64,000 nucleotides of DNA from CAZSSM01 sp964609385 (GTDB taxonomy: Bacteria > Planctomycetota > Planctomycetia > Isosphaerales > Isosphaeraceae): the NCBI GenBank assembly GCA_964609385.1, contig CAZSSM010000007.1:62001-126000 (forward strand). Direction: 5' to 3'. The translations under genes and the position numbers were made by a program. Positions 60,758-64,000 of the stretch are shown here, one piece after another. Under the pieces are notes generated by a model. It was not told the origin of the DNA. It was given only the letters and a program-made list of their open reading frames with translations, and did no database searches. The stretch's first letter is position 1. Each line of letters opens with the position of its first letter.

Positions 60758-61993
60758 TCAGGCGGGGCTTAAGGCGACCGACTTGCCGGCCACCGAGAGA
60801 TTCTCGCGGACGTGTTGTTGGTCCCAGAGGTTCGAGATCACCGCCGAGATATTGGGGTTCTGGAGCGCCCAGGTGTAGGCTTTCATCGGGGGCTTCTGGT
60901 CGCCGGGCACAATCCGATTGAGCTTGTCGATTCGCCTCTGCGGGACCGGTTGCAAGAGTCTATGATGCGTGGCGACGGCCATCGCCACCTTCATGGCGAT
61001 CACGCCGACGCCGGCCTCGTGGGCGCGTCGGATCGTCCTTTCCAGATAGCCACCGTTGATCACGTTGTAGGCCAGCATGACGACGTCGTAGTGGCCGGCG
61101 TCGGTAGCCTCGCCGAGCACGCCGGCCGGGTCGTTATGTGCCGTCACGCCGAGGAACCGGACCTTGCCTTGACGCTTGAGGGTCTCGAAGACCTCAAGGA
61201 TCTCCGGACACTGGAGGTCTTCGGGCGAGTCGGCGCCATGCGGACACATCAGGATATCGAAGTGATCGGTGCCGATCCGCTTCAGGCTCCCTTCCAGTGA
61301 TTCGGTGATGAACTGCGCGAAGCTGGGGTCGCCTTCGACGCGGTGGCCGTAGTCGCGCATCATGGCGATCCGGCGATAGGCCGGCCCGAAGGCCAATTGC
61401 TGCCCGGGGTAGTAGGTCAGGAAGTACCCCGGCTTGTCGACGGCGCGTTGACGTCGGAGTTCCTCGGCCCGATCAACGATCGCTTGCTGCTTCCCTTCGG
61501 GCAGGCCGTCGAAGATCTCTTGGTACATGCGCTCGCGGAGCAGGTTGAAGCGGCTGACTTTGGTGGTCAGGAAGATCCGATCCCGCTTGGCCGAGGACTT
61601 GGCGAGGAACGCACCATAGGCCTCCTCGCAGCGGCCGTTGCCGTAGGCTGGGGCCATGTCGAGATAGTTGAGCCCACGGTCTAAGGCTTCGCCGAGGTGC
61701 TCGAAGTTGTCGGGCCGGATCGGGTCGCCTCCAGAGACGACCTCCGAGATCATCAGGCCGGTCCGGCCCAGGCGTCGGTAGGCCATGTCGGCTTGGCGAT
61801 TCCGCCACTCGCCGTCGGCGGGTGGTTGGGATGGAGTTTGACTCGACGGTTGGCCTTGGGCGTCGGCCATCGAGAGGCCGGAGGCCGCGACGGCCGCCGT
61901 GGCCGAGACGGCTCGCAACACTTGACGGCGGGACAGGCGGGGCGTCGCTGGCGAAACCGGACGCGACGGGCGGGGCGCATCGTTCTCGCTCAT
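60758..61993 (-). CDS. Tat-exported aldo/keto reductase
   Basis: 411 residues. A twin-arginine signal (PRLSRRQVLRAVSATAAVAA) precedes a TIM barrel of the aldo/keto reductase family. YRRLGRTGLMISEVVSGGD is the first strand; the catalytic residues are Asp and Tyr in NYLDMAPAYGNGRCEEAYG, Lys in FLTTKVSRF and His in ILMCPHGADSPED. The later GVIAMKVAMA and ISAVISNLWDQQHVRENL bind cofactor. Tat export implies the enzyme carries NADP(H) across the membrane. GGAGAG precedes the ATG at 61993; the upstream frame to 62083 is not conserved. A ferredoxin-type C-terminal extension found in some relatives is absent. Confidence 0.9.
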   Translation of the reverse strand: MSENDAPRPSRPVSPATPRLSRRQVLRAVSATAAVAASGLSMADAQGQPSSQTPSQPPADGEWRNRQADMAYRRLGRTGLMISEVVSGGDPIRPDNFEHLGEALDRGLNYLDMAPAYGNGRCEEAYGAFLAKSSAKRDRIFLTTKVSRFNLLRERMYQEIFDGLPEGKQQAIVDRAEELRRQRAVDKPGYFLTYYPGQQLAFGPAYRRIAMMRDYGHRVEGDPSFAQFITESLEGSLKRIGTDHFDILMCPHGADSPEDLQCPEILEVFETLKRQGKVRFLGVTAHNDPAGVLGEATDAGHYDVVMLAYNVINGGYLERTIRRAHEAGVGVIAMKVAMAVATHHRLLQPVPQRRIDKLNRIVPGDQKPPMKAYTWALQNPNISAVISNLWDQQHVRENLSVAGKSVALSPA

Positions 61994-62192
61994 GGGTGGC
62001 TCTCCGATTAGACCGGATTGCGGGAACACGTGGTGACCGCAGCCCCCATCGTATCGCGACGAGAAGCCGATCACGAGCACCAATCCACCCGAGCTGATCG
62101 GCTACAGCGAGCCGAGCATCTTATTATTGCTGGTTTCCGCTCTTTCAATGGAAATGGAGATCGTTGTTGGGGACGTGTTGGGAAAGTGTGAA

Positions 62193-63143
62193 TCACTCGA
62201 GGGTTTCATCGTCGTTGCGGGGAACGGGGGTCGCGACGAGGCGATCGCGGCCGTTGGCCTTGGCACGATAGAGGGCCTCGTCGGCCAGACCGATGAGCCG
62301 TTCGTAGTCGGAGTCGTCGGTGGTCGGTCGAGACGAATAGGCTAAGCCGATGCTCATGGTAACTGAGATGTATGCTGGTTCGTCGTGGTTTTTTTGCGGC
62401 GTTCGAGCCTTGGCCACTGCGGCGCGGATCCGTTCGCCGCAATGGCGCGCCAGGTCGAGGTTGGGGGCGATGACGGCTAGAACGAACTCCTCGCCTCCGT
62501 AACGGGCCAGCAGGTCCTCCTCACGGGCGTTGGCCTGGAGGACTTTGGCGATCTGGCGCAGGACGACGTCGCCGACAGGGTGGCCGAAGCGGTCGTTGAC
62601 CTGCTTGAAGTGGTCCACGTCGAGCATCATCACGCCAACGCCCAGGCCGAGTTCCTGAGCGCGTCGGACCAACAAGCGGAAATGGTCGCGGAAGAAGTCA
62701 CGCTTGTAGAGGCCGGTCAGATCATCGCGGACGGCGCGATCGAACAACTCGCGGTGCAGCCGCTCCTCGATCGGGTCGGGCTGAAGAAACTTCAGCCGAA
62801 GGTTGCCTCCCAGTCGAATCCGATCCCCGTCACGGAGCTGTTCGGGCCGGTTCGGTTCGATCCGTTGTTCGTTGAGGTAGGTGCCGTTGGTGCTGCCCGT
62901 GTCGATCAGCGTGGCGTGGTCCTGCTCGTCGATGACGATCGCGGCGTGGAACCGGGAGACGCTATCGTCAGGCAATTCATAGGTGTTGCTCGGTGCACGA
63001 CCGACCCGAACCTCCCGATCCTCTAAGGCGAGCAAACGGCCCGGCGCCGGTCCATTGAGCAGCAGCAGGTAGCGTCGCGGGGACGTCGACGAGACCGAGG
63101 ACGGATCGCGGACGCCCGACTTGCGGAGGTCCAGTCGCGTCAT
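62193..63143 (-). CDS. FHA domain - GGDEF diguanylate cyclase
   Basis: 316 residues. The N-terminal FHA domain (LLALEDREVRVGRAPSNTYE, SVSRFHAAIVID, DTGSTNGTYLNEQRI) has the Arg, Ser, His and Asn of a phosphothreonine-binding site. The C-terminal GGDEF domain begins DDLTGLYKRDFFRDHFRLL and contains VMMLDVDHFKQVNDRFGH and ARYGGEEFVLAV, so the active site is GGEEF. Five residues before it stands R-x-x-D (REED), the product-inhibition I-site. It therefore likely makes cyclic di-GMP under control of phosphoprotein binding. The start at 63143 has AAGG upstream; 63167 or 63221 would add up to 26 residues. It is cytoplasmic, with no membrane helix. Confidence 0.92.
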   Translation of the reverse strand: MTRLDLRKSGVRDPSSVSSTSPRRYLLLLNGPAPGRLLALEDREVRVGRAPSNTYELPDDSVSRFHAAIVIDEQDHATLIDTGSTNGTYLNEQRIEPNRPEQLRDGDRIRLGGNLRLKFLQPDPIEERLHRELFDRAVRDDLTGLYKRDFFRDHFRLLVRRAQELGLGVGVMMLDVDHFKQVNDRFGHPVGDVVLRQIAKVLQANAREEDLLARYGGEEFVLAVIAPNLDLARHCGERIRAAVAKARTPQKNHDEPAYISVTMSIGLAYSSRPTTDDSDYERLIGLADEALYRAKANGRDRLVATPVPRNDDETLE

Positions 63144-63805
63144 TTCGACCTTGGCGTGGACATTCATACCGAAACACCATGCTGGTGATGAGTGGTGAGC
63201 GCATGGCGGCAGTGCCGTCACGCCCGTTCCAGGATGTCACTGGAGGTCCGTTTGACTAAGCGTGAGTCCGGATCAGCTCGGGCCGTTCACGAACCCGATC
63301 GGCTGGTCTGGGGCGTCACCCCAGGACCAGTCTAGGACGCTTCAGGACCAACGACGGATGAATCAGGAACGCCGATGGGTTGACCGGCTTGCCGATCCGT
63401 CCACTCTGGTCCTTTGTCTCCGGGATGTCCACCTCTCATCGATCCCAAGACGATCCCGGCGGATCCGTGCGCCGGAGAACGGCGGTGTCCCAAACTCGTG
63501 ACTCGGTGGGTTCCATGGTCCGGTCTCGTTCTTCGAGGGGTTCGGAGATGCCGCCGATCAGCTCATCCGCCCGTACGGGGGTTATGTCGGCGTTCTCCGG
63601 TTCCTGTACATCGATGGCATTCGTTTGCATCGTGGCCGAAGCAGTCCCGATGGAATCGGATGTGGAGCGCGCGGAAACCGCGGTTGCCCGATTCGTGAGA
63701 TCGGGGAAGAATCCGCATCAAAGGTCGGCCCGCCTTCGAAGGTGCTTCGAGGAGCGGGGTCGGGTCGCGGAGACGACTCGTGGCCTGTGGTTGGGAGGCG
63801 GAACG
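63144..63805. other. Divergent intergenic region before the right-edge gene
   Basis: About 660 bases between divergent starts. No clear repeat, terminator or gene was found. Small frames on both strands are Arg/Pro-rich and typical of random GC-rich DNA. Promoters for both flanking genes must lie here. Confidence 0.4.
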
Positions 63806-64000
63806 ATGCGTTGGTCGGATCCATGCCGTCAGGGGCGACAGCGAATGCGGTTGTCGGTTCAGGCCGGCCTGCTGGGCCTGCTCCTGCTCTTGGGCCTGAG
63901 CCCACGTGGTACGCCGACGATGGCCGGCTGGGACCGCCTACGCGGTCGATCCGTCGCCGAGAGCCGTTCCGGTCAACCGCACGGCTACTACGACACGTTG
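63806..64000 (+). CDS. Exported protein, 3' end outside window
   Basis: The first 65 codons of a gene cut by the window edge. A basic head (CRQGRQRMR) precedes a leucine-rich signal helix (AGLLGLLLLLGLSPRG), suggesting export. The remaining residues (GWDRLRGRSVAESRSGQPHG) are not recognised. The ATG at 63806 has GGAGG seven bases upstream; the ATG at 63845 is a possible alternative within the same frame. Function cannot be told from this part. Confidence 0.6.
   Translation, partial: MRWSDPCRQGRQRMRLSVQAGLLGLLLLLGLSPRGTPTMAGWDRLRGRSVAESRSGQPHGYYDTL

Overview
The window is GC-rich (about two thirds G+C by eye) and carries a gene set typical of the Planctomycetes, most likely the Isosphaeraceae. 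Pointers are exosortase/EpsI exopolysaccharide genes, paired sulfatase-modifying-factor-like (SUMF1) proteins, a Tat-exported Gfo/Idh/MocA oxidoreductase, an FHA-TPR protein, large planctomycete-type hypothetical proteins and frequent GTG/TTG starts. The assignment rests on gene content and codon style only; no 16S gene or other phylogenetic marker is present, and I found no tRNA, rRNA, CRISPR array or insertion sequence.

Layout. (1) 1-6185, minus strand: exopolysaccharide glycosyltransferases (one GT2, three GT4-like) and a Wzy-like polymerase. (2) 6337-10180: a retinal phototrophy cassette. crtY (lycopene cyclase) and blh (beta-carotene dioxygenase) are on the minus strand and diverge from a proton-pump rhodopsin on the plus strand, which ends in a clear terminator. 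The genes together convert lycopene to beta-carotene to retinal to holorhodopsin. (3) 10299-21259, minus strand: EpsI, exosortase, FHA-TPR protein, O-antigen-ligase-like protein, Wzc-like chain-length/ATPase protein and a WecA-like initiating transferase. The phototrophy cassette therefore sits between two blocks of envelope polysaccharide genes.

(4) 21593-35645: mixed housekeeping and accessory genes: HD/nucleotidyltransferase protein, GST, a large exported protein with a possible caspase-like fold, RbsD, ApbE, two SUMF1-fold proteins around an oxidoreductase, a phosphatase translationally overlapped with a GT-C-like membrane protein, and HisE. (5) 35794-37241: a decayed secreted beta-helix-like gene. 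(6) 37393-46714: a hypothetical protein, two small heat-shock proteins with matching inverted repeats upstream, an RND efflux pair, a sugar isomerase-like TIM barrel and an ArsR regulator. (7) 47294-51928: thrC-dapB (coupled by a GTGA overlap), a UDP-glucuronate decarboxylase-like gene and a CysQ-like phosphatase.

(8) 52073-60654: the most unusual region, a tandem array of four intact paralogous membrane proteins plus one decayed copy. Each intact protein looks like two ABC-2 permease domains fused head to tail, and no ATPase gene lies beside them. A strong terminator follows. (9) 60758-64000: a Tat-exported aldo/keto reductase, an FHA-GGDEF diguanylate cyclase, and the start of an exported protein cut by the window edge.
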